A DNA stretch of 64,000 nt from Eudromia elegans. Taxonomy: Eukaryota; Chordata; Aves; Tinamiformes; Tinamidae. Below are positions 1 to 12,293 of the stretch, piece after piece (the first letter of the stretch is position 1; the number at the start of each line of letters is the position of its first letter). The notes beneath the pieces were generated by a model. The model worked only from the letters and a program-made list of their open reading frames with translations. It had not been told where the DNA came from and searched no databases. The stretch spans positions 2,547,159-2,611,158 of the forward strand of contig PTEX01000024.1 of assembly GCA_003342815.1 (NCBI GenBank), read 5' to 3'. The translations under genes and the position numbers were made by a program.

Positions 1-1169
1 TATGTCCTAAGAAAAATCTGTCAGTTCAGCCTTTAATTTTCACAAAAGCTGATTAGAAAGACCTCAGTGAATGCCTGCATGCATAATGCTGACCTTATTA
101 GACTGCTCTAATTCTCAAGTATTTACTGACATAAAAGAACATCTACACACATGGCTTGGTAGACCATTCAAAAAAATAACTGCACATCAATTCAACATAC
201 GAGTCATCAGATATTTTATGTTTACTAAAGGGACCAAAAGGGATCCAGTAGTACTTGGACTCAATACCCCAAGGGTGACAGAAGCCAAGCAGTGCCATCA
301 GCATGCTTGTTATGGCAGAGGCCTCCACCAGCTGCATTCATCACAGAGGCAGTTACGATGTCCAACAGCAGGTTAATTCAGAGCAGCATCAGAGAAATGC
401 CAAAGAAACCATCAGAGCAGACACCGACAGATCTCTGCAGCGCAGGCCTGTAGTTCAAGATACCCAGCAGATGCACTTGTGATGTGTCATCAGATTCTCT
501 TTTGCATTTACTTATTGTAGATCAAAGCATTGACACAGAGGATGAAAAATTGCTGGCTCTGTTCTATCAGCAAGATTCTTTGATCACAGGCTACAACTGA
601 AAAAAGGTATCTATTTCTTTATTATGCCTCAGTGCACTTATTGAATCTCCAAACCTGTAGATGCAATGCCTTGTAACGATGGAGAATTCATACTCACATC
701 TTGCCTGGATTTTCTTGGGACACTGTTGTGCATTCACTGATAATGAACATAATTGTCTTATTGTCAAAAAGAGTCAAAGCTAGAATTTTGGAAAATTACA
801 TTACCAAGGCATTTTTTTTCCAGGATTGGAACTAAAGCTAATGCCTTTTAAAAAAAAACTAGAAAAAATGTAGAAAAAAATGTAGAAATAACAACTTTTC
901 ATTCCTTACTATGGGGGAGATTAAAAAGAAAAAAACAGGTTTAACATATACTGGAGTGCTATATGGTGTTCTAAAAATTTCAAGTTGTCCAGCAGTTCTG
1001 TTATGCCTTCACACATGGCCCAAAGCAGACAAGAGAGGTGCTCGAGTGCCAACTACCCTCCAAGAAAGTCATCCCTGCCATGCCCCCTTTCCCAAAGGAT
1101 GCAGTGCTAGTGGTCAAATAGTCATAACGAATTTAGAGCATGCTGGGCAGCTGTCCAGACTTCCTAACT

Positions 1170-1229
1170 CACCTTAATTTTAATCTATCACTTAATTTTA
1201 ATCATCCAATCCACCTTAATTTTAATCAC
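1170..1229. repeat. Three imperfect copies of a short AT-rich motif
   Basis: The word CACCTTAATTTTAATC begins at 1170 and again at 1212, with a one-base-shorter version (CACTTAATTTTAATC) at 1189. Spacing is 19 and 23 bases, so this is an irregular local repeat rather than a clean tandem array. On the minus strand the copy at 1170 also creates an AAG|GTGAGT donor-like sequence ending at 1173, but no good acceptor lies upstream of it. Confidence 0.6.
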
Positions 1230-3602
1230 TAGTGGCATTTTTCACACACCTACCATTGCATTACAACTTAGCGAGAGATGTAATATCATTGGGGTAGTTT
1301 GATTTGAGCAAAATACAACACGTGATTCTTGATATTGTCCCTGCACTTGTTTTACTTTCAGCAACACTGTCACCTGCCAGGCTAATGATATTATGGTGCC
1401 CAGTTTCCTTATTATGGGCACCTAAGCAAAGCTGGTGAGAAATTTTCTCAATAACATCATTTGATAATTTCAGATATACCCCACCTTCCGCTTGAGCGCA
1501 CGATACTGGTTATGAAACACAGCACATATGCCGGGGCCCTGAGTGGCAATCATGCCCTGCAGACAGTCTTGGGACTGAAAGACCACGATCAATAGCACAC
1601 AGGGCTGACAAAGAGCAAAATTCTAACACTTATCTCTTGCAAAAGAAAACATTTACTTTGCAACCCAAGAAAATCATGACTCAAGCAGATACTGCAGTAT
1701 AGGTCAGACATGTAACTTTTAGCTAGCTGCATTCACACAACTCGAAAGCCTTTTGCACCTCGATAGGCTGCTGGCATATGGGCACAAACAGACAAGCTAA
1801 GTCTCCCTTTAAGTGTGAGGCATATGGAACAAGCTGCGTAAGGAAGTTTTTAGCACTCCCCTCCCACCCCTAGAGAGAGTCAGAGGATCCATTCAGTCGA
1901 GCTCTCACATAAGCTCCAATCTATTTTAAAAATCAGAGATATGTACATTGGATCAAGGAAAGAGTTCAGCCAACAAATATTTCTAATATATGTATTTCTT
2001 TTTTAATCATTGGACTAACATAATCGCAAAAGGTAGAGAAGCAAGTTAGTGCCTTATTAAAAAAAAAAACCCCACACGTTTTTTCTTTTCCCTCTCAAAT
2101 CCACTGAATCAAGGGCTCTCAGTATCCATGTAATCTTATTTGCAGTGGTCAGACCCAGTTCTACGAACAGCCTCAGTACCTCACACTTTTAATCCTTCTT
2201 TCCAGCTTCCTGACTCAGGAGAGTCGTTTCATTAAGCAGTGCTTAGATGCAGGTGGGCTTAGTGCTTAAGAGGTGAACAAACTCATGACAATAGTGCGAT
2301 CTGTACGACTGATCAATAAAAGGACAAGCAAATCTTTATTAATAAACCCCGGCGCATCTCTGCGAAGGTACTTGAAAATAGGATCAAACTGTATTATACC
2401 GATAACGCCAGCGCTATCCTACTCTGTGAAACATTTAACTGAATTCTAATATGAAGTGACTTGCAGGTGCCCTGTTTCATCAAGATTACAGAAATGACAT
2501 GCTGCTTTAGGGTGGCTTTAAAGACTGCATTACAATATCCTAGGAATGTTATTAATACTCTAACAGTTTTACATACACTGAACATATTTTATTAGTAACT
2601 GTCCAGTGTAACAGAAAATGTTCACTGGTTGACACTTAGAGCACTGTCACATCTTTCCCCATCCTAAGAGCAATTTCGCTGTTACTGTACTTTTATGTCA
2701 TTATAATCAAACACGAAGCTGTTTTGTCTACAGATAGAACTATTCATTCAAATAATACATTCCATCAATTTTCTCCCCTTGGGTTTCTGTTCCTACTGCC
2801 CTCTATCTTACAGCCTTCATTCTGATGGCATCACCTATGAGGCAGTAAAGGCAAGATTCCCACTATACTCTGTATCACATAGAAATAATCCCTGATACAG
2901 GGAATACTGAGCATGCCATACAGGCAGGAAGAGCAACTTACTGCAGCAAAACCAGTATCTTTTACAAAAACCGTATTTCCCAACCTCATCAAAAATAAAA
3001 ATCAGGAACTTATTCATCAAGGTCATGTTTATGTTGATACTCTCTGCACTTCTACCTCTAGAATTCCTAGAAAGTATAGGGAAGGAGAGCACAAGGGAGG
3101 CGCACAGCAAACACTGGAAAAGTATCCAGAAGACTGCTAAAAATAAGGGGATTCCTAAAAACCATCTGTAAAACGCTAAAATCTCTTAAGATACTCCTAT
3201 AAGCCAGGTAGAAAATTCACAGAATTTACTATTTCACAGAAAGAGTCTAGGAAACCGTGCACAGCATCCCCAGTAGGCAGGCATGCAGTATTCCTTCAAG
3301 ACCTTGAGGATTTCACACAAAACACATGGAAAACTCCTTTGGGCCATCCTTAGGAACCACATGGGAGGAAATTCACACAAAGCTCTGAAGACTTCCGAGA
3401 AAGAATCTTTAGGAAGTTGCTAGGATGAATTCCCTAGAAACCTCACTTGGTAAAAGCTTTCTAGGTCAAACAAACAGAAGGCACCAGAAAACTTTCAAGA
3501 ATTTATTTTGCCATGCTTCTTCTCCAATTTGGGAAATGACTTCAACCTTGAAAGCAGCTTTTTTCCCCCCCTCTCATGAATAAAACTTATCTCTAAGCTT
3601 AC

Positions 3603-3659
3603 CTTATAATCTTCCCCCATTCCCAGTTGGTCAATAGGCAAATATCTTTTCCTGATTTC
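3603..3659 (-). other. Candidate 57-nt internal exon (unconfirmed)
   Basis: Read on the minus strand, a pyrimidine-rich acceptor (TTATTGTTTTGTCTAG) ends at 3660 and an AAG|GTAAGC donor follows position 3603. The 57 nt between them are a multiple of three and open in frame 0, giving EIRKRYLPIDQLGMGEDYK. A second frame is also open. The peptide looks like ordinary soluble protein sequence, but I do not recognise its family. No partner exon is certain: the other minus-strand candidate, 12156-12293, is in a different phase unless the second frame is used. It could equally be a chance pseudo-exon. Confidence 0.22.
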
Positions 3660-5948
3660 CTAGACAAAACAATAAGCCAAGTCTTTTGGGTCTCCCAAAC
3701 AACAGAGAGCTAATAGAAACTTCACAGCAATTTCCATTCCATGGGAATACTGAACTTTGGGGATATTTCTGTCACAGATGAAATCAAAGTAGATTTTTTA
3801 AAGTGAATAATGAAATACCTTCTTCTGACAAGTGTCCCCTTTCTTCACTATAGACCCAAGTCAAAGTTTTAAAATGACATATTTTAAAAAGGAAAAGATA
3901 GTTTTTCTGATTAGCAAATGTTTTATAAATCACAGACAAAAGACCAAACACTCACACTGCTTATGACAGGCAAATTAAGTTAATATGATCCTCTAAAATT
4001 AAAAATCTAGTATTTACCACAAATGATAGCACTTACAAGTCAGGCAATATGATATTTGGAAAAAAAGGAGAAGGATTTGAGACAATATCAGAATATTTAA
4101 TTTCTATTTTAATGCAGATTGCAAGTAACACAAAAATGATAAAAATAAATCTAAGCTGAAGCTAAGGGTACAGGCACCCTTAGATGAGTGCCAGCTGTTC
4201 AGCTTTTACAGTTTTATGCTTCTCTGAAACACTCATGGGCCTGCTAACACATGGACCACATGCTTTTTATTACTTACTGGATGGTGCAAAATTCTATGAA
4301 GATGTTTAATGGGCCATAATTTAAAAAACACTGCCAGGAATACATAGAAGACACGTGTATTTTGAGTCCAGGGCAGCCCAGGGCATGCCACCTTACACTG
4401 TCTCGCACCTATTGCGGCTCGTGTCCTGCAACCTGGGCTTGCCCAGCCCCGTAGGGATTACGGTGGTACTCAGCCCTGACCCTGCACATCCCTTTCATCA
4501 GCCTTCCACATCCAAGGTGCTGAGCCTGGGTGACCACACGCTCCAGTGCTAAACCTGCCCCGCTTGCCAAGTGCCTTCAGCTTCTACCTTGGCCCTCGGC
4601 ATGAGTGGCTATTGCTGCTGCCCTTTCTTGCAATTTATAGGGGACTAAAAATTCTTGGCTTTTGTTCTCCCTAGACAGTTCGTTCTGTGAACTGAATCCC
4701 CGAGTATCAACAAAAAATTAAAAATTAAAGGTAGTATCATGCCAATCTGCAGCCAGGAATACCTTGGACAGCTCATCTTGCCCTGTCTCTTTTGCTCAGG
4801 GACTAGTTGGCATCCCCGCCAGACATCAGATTTCCCAGCTTTGCAATTATTCACTCTCTCCCGCTCTATCTCTGTAAAAATCTCCTTCTATCTAAGGTCA
4901 GTAGACATACACAGTTCTTTTCATATCACAGACATTTTTCTGGCAACAGCACCTCACCTCTTTGTTCTTTTTAATTAACAAGACAGCAGAAAGCGTTGCC
5001 TTCCCTTTCATGGCTTTCATATCTCATTTAAATAACCCTACCTTAAGAAGTCATTTCTACTTCTTTTATATATTTAGCATTGAATTTTAATAATATTCAT
5101 GTTTTTCAAGATACAAGATGCTGATTACAGAGATACTTCATCCCCTTTCCCCCAGCAGATATATAGGAGAAACAAGACAAACTAAGATTTTAAGTAGAAG
5201 CCTCCACTCCTTACCTACTCGCTGCTCCTTCACAGTTGGCAGTACTTTATTAGCAGTTGTAGCAGATAAATATATATCAGTTTTAGATTCAGGCATAAAA
5301 TATTCCAACAATACCAAAAGTTATAGATAGATCAGCAAAAAACAGAAGACAACTGACCAAAGTTAAATAAAAACCCACAAAATATCACTTCAAAAATTTC
5401 CAAGCTGACCACGTAATGCACTTATTACATAACCAATAAGTAACTAGAAGTGAATAGAGTGGGTTCAGGATCCAAAAAGTCTTCCTGTAATCAGCACTAC
5501 CTCAGATCAGGAATGGATAAGCAGCTGGATAAAGAGATCCTGTCTCCAAATGAGAGCATAGCCAGAGCACTGCACAGGGAAGTCATAGTGAAATGAAAAT
5601 AATTTGAAGTGGGTTTGCATTGAACTTGAAAAAAGTACAGCAGCAGATGTCTTTCACTGTGTCACTCACTCTCCAAGCTATGTGTGTCAGTCAGATATCT
5701 ACAAACACTAAAAAAGCCAAGAAAACTGGGGAGAAAGTCTGTTTATGGACAACAGGCGCACACAACTTGGAAGCAACCCTCCACTGAAGGCATCTAGATA
5801 CATGGTGAAATTGCTGCCCGTGCCAGAAGCTCTCAGATGTGTTCAGAAGACCTCAGCTACTGAAGTAACATGTTAGAAAGGAGTTATTTGCAGTTTACCT
5901 TTTCATCTAAGTCACTGTATTATTAGACATGCCCACATAGGAAAGCAA

Positions 5949-5967
5949 GGGGGGGGAAAAAAAAAAA
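5949..5967. repeat. G8A11 homopolymer junction
   Basis: Eight G residues are followed directly by eleven A residues, making a purine-only run in AT-rich surroundings. Such runs are prone to length variation and sequencing error. No function is implied. Confidence 0.85.
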
Positions 5968-8959
5968 CAGTTTATCTGTACGCAATACTTTCCAAAGACA
6001 AGATGCTCAGAGATTCAAAACTTGATGCAGAAGTGATTTGAATATTGATATATTAAATTAGCACATTTCTCCCTCAAGTACGTTTACCTTAATGGATTTT
6101 TCTTTCTCACTTTTACTGTCAGTTCCATAAACCAAGAAGGACTTATCTACAGCAAATACTTTTAGATGTATCATCTAACACAAAGGCAAAATTGTCCCCA
6201 CTTTTTTTTTTAAAGACACAAATCTGCAATTATAGCGCTGTTGTAGGAAGACGGAAAGGTTGCAAAGATAAAAACACAAAAATGAAAAATTTAATAAAAA
6301 TCTGACAGAAGAAACTAATCTGTTCTGCTTGCGACACCTTCTCATCCACACGACATATACAAGTAAACGTTTACTTTCCTTTTTCAATTCCAAATTCCAT
6401 TGACATACAGCAGCAGAAGAGAATATATAGGAAACATCCCCCAAAAATAAAGCTCACACTGTGTGTATTGTAAGGTCTGTACTAGGTGCTATTAATTCAT
6501 AGAACACTTAGTATCTAGAAGATAAACCAATATTAATTCTAATAGTGATAGTAGGCAAGTGATGAGGCTTAATGATTTAATAGACCCAAGATAGTGAAAA
6601 ATCTCTTAAGCATAGATTATGATGAAGATGCAAGCCTATATATATATGTATGTATTTTAAACCAGTTGCTTTGGTTTAAAGCCCTTTAGAAAGGCTACTT
6701 ATGTTCCACGCTGAAAAGCACAGGCAGGTTTCAGCTGTTATTTCACTGCAGTGTACCAGTTTTTGGTGTGGAAATAAATAAAACATTCTATTCCAGTTCT
6801 TCAAACACTTATATACACATAGTGCTGTTTGTTATTTTTTTCCCCTGTGGATCAATACATTTCTCTGCTACAAGCTAGGAAATTTATTTGCATTAGAAAG
6901 AAGCGCTAATGGGCATGTGTTTGCAAAATCCTTGCTAACAAGAGAAGTTGACAAAGACTGCTGTGATAACAAGGTTATAGCAAACACTCCGAGTCAAATT
7001 CTATTCCTGGATAACTTCATTTAATTCCTGGCAACTTCCCTAGGAATTCTATGTGCATGCAGAATTTACACGTTTGCACCCAGTTTCCATATGTTTGGAA
7101 ACCTGCATGAACAGAAGCCACAACCTCCCTTCAGAACTCAGCTTCTTCAGCTTGGCCCCATTTAAATGCTTACCCCCGAGCCACTGGGGAAATAGCTGCC
7201 TAGGTTTGGTATGACATCTTATATGGATCCATACTGTGGATTCTGTATTTATCATTTAGACTCTGAAAGCTTCTACAGTCCCCTTTAATTTCAAAACCCT
7301 TCTTAGCTGTGGTTCTGCACAGACTGGCCACACGTGTCACAACTCAATGAGTTACAGGACAGCATGTCTTCTGCATAGAAACCTTAGGTTATGAGCATCT
7401 CCTCCCATGCATGGGTCATCTTGCAAACTAGAAACTTTCTAGAGGCAAAATTTAAATTTAAATGTTTGTAGTATAGCGTTATTTATACTACAGTTCTTAC
7501 CTATCATATTCAATTTTCTTAAACTCACCTATGAATTAGATTTTTTCTCCAATATAAAATTTTAAGCTCCCTTCTCCAGGATAGCTGTTTGTACTGGCCA
7601 CTGCTTTAATCATTATAAAAGTAACCTGTCTTGAGAGAGAAAGCTCTCTGATGATATACAGTGATATAATAGGTTCTCACAGCACACTGATGAGATGTTG
7701 CACCTATACATCATCACAGCAGCAGTCAGCAAGATCAGGAGTTCAGGGGATACACATGCCTAGAGTACAACCATAAAGAAAAAAAAATAAAATACAACTG
7801 GAAAATCAGCTCTGGTAACTCTGTCACTCTGTGACTAAGGTAGCCCTGGAGCCAGAGGCTGAAAAATCACATGAATTCAGGTATGGGCCTACAGTCAAAG
7901 ATGTCTGCTGAAAAGAACAGCCCAGCAATGAGAAAACTTCCTTCTAAATAGCAACCGTAATTTATTTTTGCTCTGTTCTTATTACAGAAACACCTTCCAC
8001 TCACCAGACCACGCACAGATTTTCCAGTGCAAAAGTTTGGTGACCATGAACTATTCAAATTTTGAGCAAAAAGGCAGAGAGAGCTATTACTCCTTCTTAC
8101 TTACCATGTAAGAAGCAGGAGCAAACAATGAAATTAACATGTGACAGACTGAAAATGGAGAAAAATGGATTTCTTTTATACTGCACATGATAAACCACAA
8201 AATGCTGCAGAGATTCAGGGTATGCTTTAGTTGCAAACGGCAGTAGATTAAACGGAGTATGAAATGTACTCTTACTAATGGTTCTGAAATTTAATATTAG
8301 CACTTGCCATATTATAGATGACAAGTGATGAACACTGCATGGAGAGAAATATGAAAGATGTACTATTTATACATAAATGTGCCTTCATATACACATGCAC
8401 AATTGATGCATATGTTATCTTTTTATATGTATCTAGTCAGTCACAGAAAGGTTCATAAATACAGGAGTGCTATTTCTTCCATCTGTAATGGCCTAGTCAT
8501 GTTATAAACCAGAACTTAATTATAGTTTTTGTTTTAACCACCACAAAGTACTTCCATTAAAAGTATTATAGCTTTAACCATTAGAACTTTCTGTATTTTA
8601 AAACAGACACAAATACCACGCTTTTTATTACTTCCAAATGCAGAGGTCAAAAGCTGATTATTTCACCAAATGAAAATTGTGTGTCTTAGATATGCCTGAG
8701 GAGAGAATTCACTTTGCTTTTTAATTCCAAACTGTTGGGTTTTAAGAGTTATTCAACTCAGAATAGAAAAAGACTTCATTCCTTTTTCCAAAGACAGGTT
8801 TCCAATGATTTACCAGTTAAAACCTTCCGTCTACCTAAAACAGTTCTAACTATTAAGTCGCCAGAAAAAGCAAAGTCTAAGTCACATGTAAATATTCTAT
8901 GGATGATCACATAGTATTTCATTCTGATACTCACGCTAAATTAATTGGCACATGAAGTG

Positions 8960-9607
8960 TCACAGTGGACGACAAGTTGACCATGAGACAGCAGGGTGCC
9001 CTCGTGGCCAAGAAGGCCAATGGGATCTTGGGGTGCATTAAGCAGAGCGTCTCCAGCAGGTCGAGGGAAGGTGATTCTGCCCCTCTCCTCAGCCCTGGTG
9101 AGGCCGCACCTCGAGTACTGGGTGCAGTTCTGGGCTCCCCAGTGCAGGAGGGACGTGGAGCTGCTAGAGAGAGTCCAGCGCAGGGCNACNAAGATGATTA
9201 GGGGNCTGGAACATCTGCCCTATGAGCAAAGGCTGAGAGAGCTGGGCCTCTTCAGCCTGGAGAAGACTGAGAGGGGACCTGATTAATGTATATAAATATC
9301 TCAAGAGAGGGAGTGAGGACGAAGGGGTCAGCCTCTTCTCAGTGGCAGCCAGTGACAGAACTAGAAGAAATAGCCACGAACTAAAGCATCAAAAGTTCCA
9401 TAAGAACTTAAGAGAAAATTTCTTAATAGTGAGGGAAACAGAGCCCTGGAACAGGCTGCCAGAGGCTGTAGAGTCTCCTTCTCTGGAGATCTTCAAAACT
9501 TGCTTGGACGTCACCCTGTGCCACATGCTCTAGGAGACCCTGCGTGTGCAGGGGGGTTGGACTAGATGACCTCTAGAGGTCCCTTCCAACCTTAAGGATT
9601 CTATGAT
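8960..9607 (+). mobile_element. 5'-truncated CR1 LINE, 3' end of ORF2 plus tail
   Basis: This is the last ~650 bp of a chicken-repeat-1 (CR1) non-LTR retrotransposon. It encodes the C-terminal part of the ORF2 reverse-transcriptase polyprotein, recognisable from [38 protein letters not shown] and, further on, WNRLPEAVESPSLEIFKT. The coding relic lies in three frames: frame 1 from 8965, frame 2 from about 9068 after an apparent one-base insertion, and frame 3 from about 9342 after a small deletion. The frame-3 stop is at 9531-9533. The 3' end has the CR1 signature GGTTGGACTAGATGACCTC, CCCTTCCAACC and a single GATTCTATGATT tail unit before a T12 run. No target-site duplication is evident, as usual for CR1. 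The copy is dead: 5'-truncated and twice frameshifted. Three N bases sit at 9187, 9190 and 9205. Confidence 0.97.
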
Positions 9608-9619
9608 TTTTTTTTTTTG

Positions 9620-12155
9620 GTGTATTTTGTAGACATCAACAACTTCCCTCACTACACTTCTTTGAAATTGTCCTGTATACTACTGCAGAGAAAAAAAAAA
9701 AAAAAAAACACACACAGAGAAAAGCCTTTTAGCACAAGTCAATTTTTTACATATATCATTTCCTTACAAAAATAATTGAAAACAATTATTCAGCTTATGA
9801 TCTGCTTTGAAGCTAACCATTCATAAGTATTTTTATCAGGTGTAAGTTCTACAACAAATATCACGAAAATAACATTGACTCCTCCAAGATGGAGCTTTTG
9901 CTGTTGCTTACAACCATGCATGTGCTGCATGGTAATGTTTACTATGTAAATCATTTGATTAAAAATCCATATTGATACATGTTAGTCTAGTACATGAGCA
10001 CAAGGGCTTCAATCACAGATCTGAATCAGGATACTTTTTAAGAGGCACCCAAGACTCCTGAATACTTGAAAACAGTGCATCATTTGCTCCCTCCATAAGC
10101 TGCCAAAGCACACATCCTTCCCATGACTCCAAGCCTACATAACATAACTTTCTACCACATTACAGATCAAGCTCTGAATCCCTATTAAGTTGACTGAAGT
10201 ATTTCCAGTCGTTTTGCTCTCAATTCCATAAATGAATTATATGTATATTTACATTACTACCTTAGAGATAGCCCATAAAATTAAAGATGAACCTACTTAA
10301 AGGTAGCCCTAAGCATTTCATTTTGTAACTTCATCTGTTTTAAATCCATTTCAACATTCAGATCCAACTACTGAAAGCAGTCATTTTTAGAAATAAATTA
10401 AGCAACGTCACTAATGCGAAGCTCCTGTAGCCTGTCTGTGGAGGAACATATTTACTTCCAGCCATTTGACTCATCTGATGTTGCAAAATCCTATCAAAAT
10501 TCACCAAGTCTATCAGATGCACTCAAGTATTGACTTTCGCAGCTGATGAAGTTGACAAGCTCGCAGACTCCAGCTAACCAAACAGCTTTTTGACTGCCGA
10601 CGACACGCGCGTTCCTCATACACACTTTTTTCACAAATGAGCATATGCTCATGAGAAGAGCTCCTGACACTTCTTGCAGGTTTCAAAGGAGTCGCTGCGT
10701 GGCGGTTACTACGGGCTACATCTTCCTACATTCAAATGAGAATGTTTCTTTCCCTAAGGTTATTGCTGCCAGACATTTTAAATACGCCTCTTTTCTCCCA
10801 GCTGTACTGGCAAAACGCTGACAGAAGGAGCAAGTCATTCTGATCTAACAACTTTTTTTCTTCCTGTTCTTCATCTAAGTAACATGAGCAAACGGTTTTC
10901 GTTCTTTGACCTGAGCTAGAGGTGACTGAAAACTATTTGAAATCTAACTTATTGATGCATTAATTTATATTGCTATTTTACAACAGTAATTCCCTCAGAC
11001 CGTTGGCTCTACTCACAATCTAGATTTGAATATCATCAGTCTTCGACGGAAAGCTGTGGTTATCCAAGAGCAGACTCAGAAATATATGGCTTTGGTGTTA
11101 GTAGCAACTTACCCTGATGGATCTTTCTAAGTATCTATTATAAAAAATGAATTTGTTTTCACTACTGCTAATGATATAATAAAATCTGTTTAAAATGAGC
11201 TACTTACATGTCAGTATTATCACTGTTTATTCTTTCCCCTCCACAGAATGGCACTTTATTCCTTTAAGGTCACAATTTCTGGTTTCTTGGACAGTACTTA
11301 GAAACACAACTTGACAGGTGCAAGACCCTGGGAAATGACCCAGCATCTCTAAGCTTTTAATCAGGAAAGTCTTTTCCCTCCCACAACATTGTCTGTCTTG
11401 GAAACCTTGCCCAAATATTTCATCTTACTGCATTTTGATGAAGCTCAAAATACTCAACTCCAAATTAAATAAAGATCCATATGCAAGTCTTTCCAATCCA
11501 GTAAGTATTCCTTTTCACTGTTTACTTCTTTCCTCACTTGACTCCTTCATACTCAGTGTTTCCTACCTAATGCACTGTGATACAGCATCAGACTTCACGA
11601 GCAGGACACTGAACTTGTCATTGCCAAAAGACACCCAGCGCTTGTACTGCTAACAACATGACAAGCAAGGTCTATCCTTGGAGCACAGTCAGAGAAATTA
11701 TGTGCATAAAAACACCATCAAATATCCAAGCCTGAACTTGAGGGGCAAACAAATGTGTTCTTCAGAAAATACCAAGCACTGAAACTAGTAGTTTTCTTTA
11801 TAAGTGCAATTCTTCCTTGTAAGGGGAATTATTATTTTTTAAGCATTTCATCTGAAAACTTGCCACATGTTTTGTGACAGATTTCAGATTGAGGAAAATG
11901 CTTTGTTACACAAAAGAAAGAAGTCTAATCTCCGAAGAGGTAGTACTAAAATGTAATGGGAGAATCTTTCAACTGCTCTACCCTTAACACAGATTTGCCA
12001 GGCCCCAAAAGACGCTCAGCTCTGTGTGCATGATACTTCATTTGTACCCTGTTGATACTACTCCTTAAGGAGTCCAATTTCAAAGGCAATTCAAGCACTT
12101 TGTATCCTAAAATAGACCAAGCAGAGATGAATTAATGCCGACACATCTCCCTTAC
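9620..12155. other. AT-rich non-coding stretch
   Basis: No gene is supported. It holds an A18(CA)4 run at 9691-9716 and a 16-bp perfect palindrome at 10637-10652. Near 10570-10720 there is a patch with more CpG than its surroundings. Open frames are short and without domains. Confidence 0.7.
9691..9716. repeat. A18 run followed by (CA)4
   Basis: Eighteen A residues run into four CA dinucleotides about 85 bp beyond the CR1 tail. This is a simple-sequence microsatellite. It may have grown from an old poly(A) tail, but no retroelement body is recognisable just upstream other than the CR1, which ends in its own tail unit. Confidence 0.9.
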
Positions 12156-12293
12156 CTGTTCCAGGAGGCGGGATGCAGCAGCACGGGCTCGTAGCCACAG
12201 CGGTTGTGCCACATGCCGCCTTTGCAATGAGCCCTGGCCCATGTCCAGCTGGCTGGGAGCTCAGACGGCCACGTGCACCAGCAGAGACAAACC
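12156..12293 (-). other. Candidate 138-nt internal exon (unconfirmed)
   Basis: On the minus strand a pyrimidine-rich tract (about 12297-12330, ending in GCCCCTAG) is followed by 138 nt of clearly GC-richer sequence, then a near-ideal CAG|GTAAGG donor after 12156. Length is divisible by three and two of three frames are open. One frame gives a Cys/Trp-rich peptide including CKGGMWHNRCGYEPVLLHP. The other is Gly/Ala/Pro-rich. I recognise neither. It could be a coding cassette exon, a lncRNA exon or a chance pseudo-exon. The overlapping minus-strand open frames simply run through the splice sites. Confidence 0.3.

Larger units (their letters stand above)
1..8959. other. AT-rich non-coding stretch without an established gene
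   Basis: I see no supported gene here. All open frames are under about 100 codons and none shows a recognisable domain. Landmarks are three spaced copies of a TTAATTTTAATC motif (1170-1229), a degenerate stretch with recurring TTCACA and CTAGGAA words (3060-3470), a G8A11 run (5949-5967) and a short TA/TG run near 6638-6656. Segments with good splice signals lie at 1362-1434 on the plus strand, and at 3603-3659 and 8105-8148 on the minus strand. The composition suits intronic or intergenic vertebrate DNA. Confidence 0.7.
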
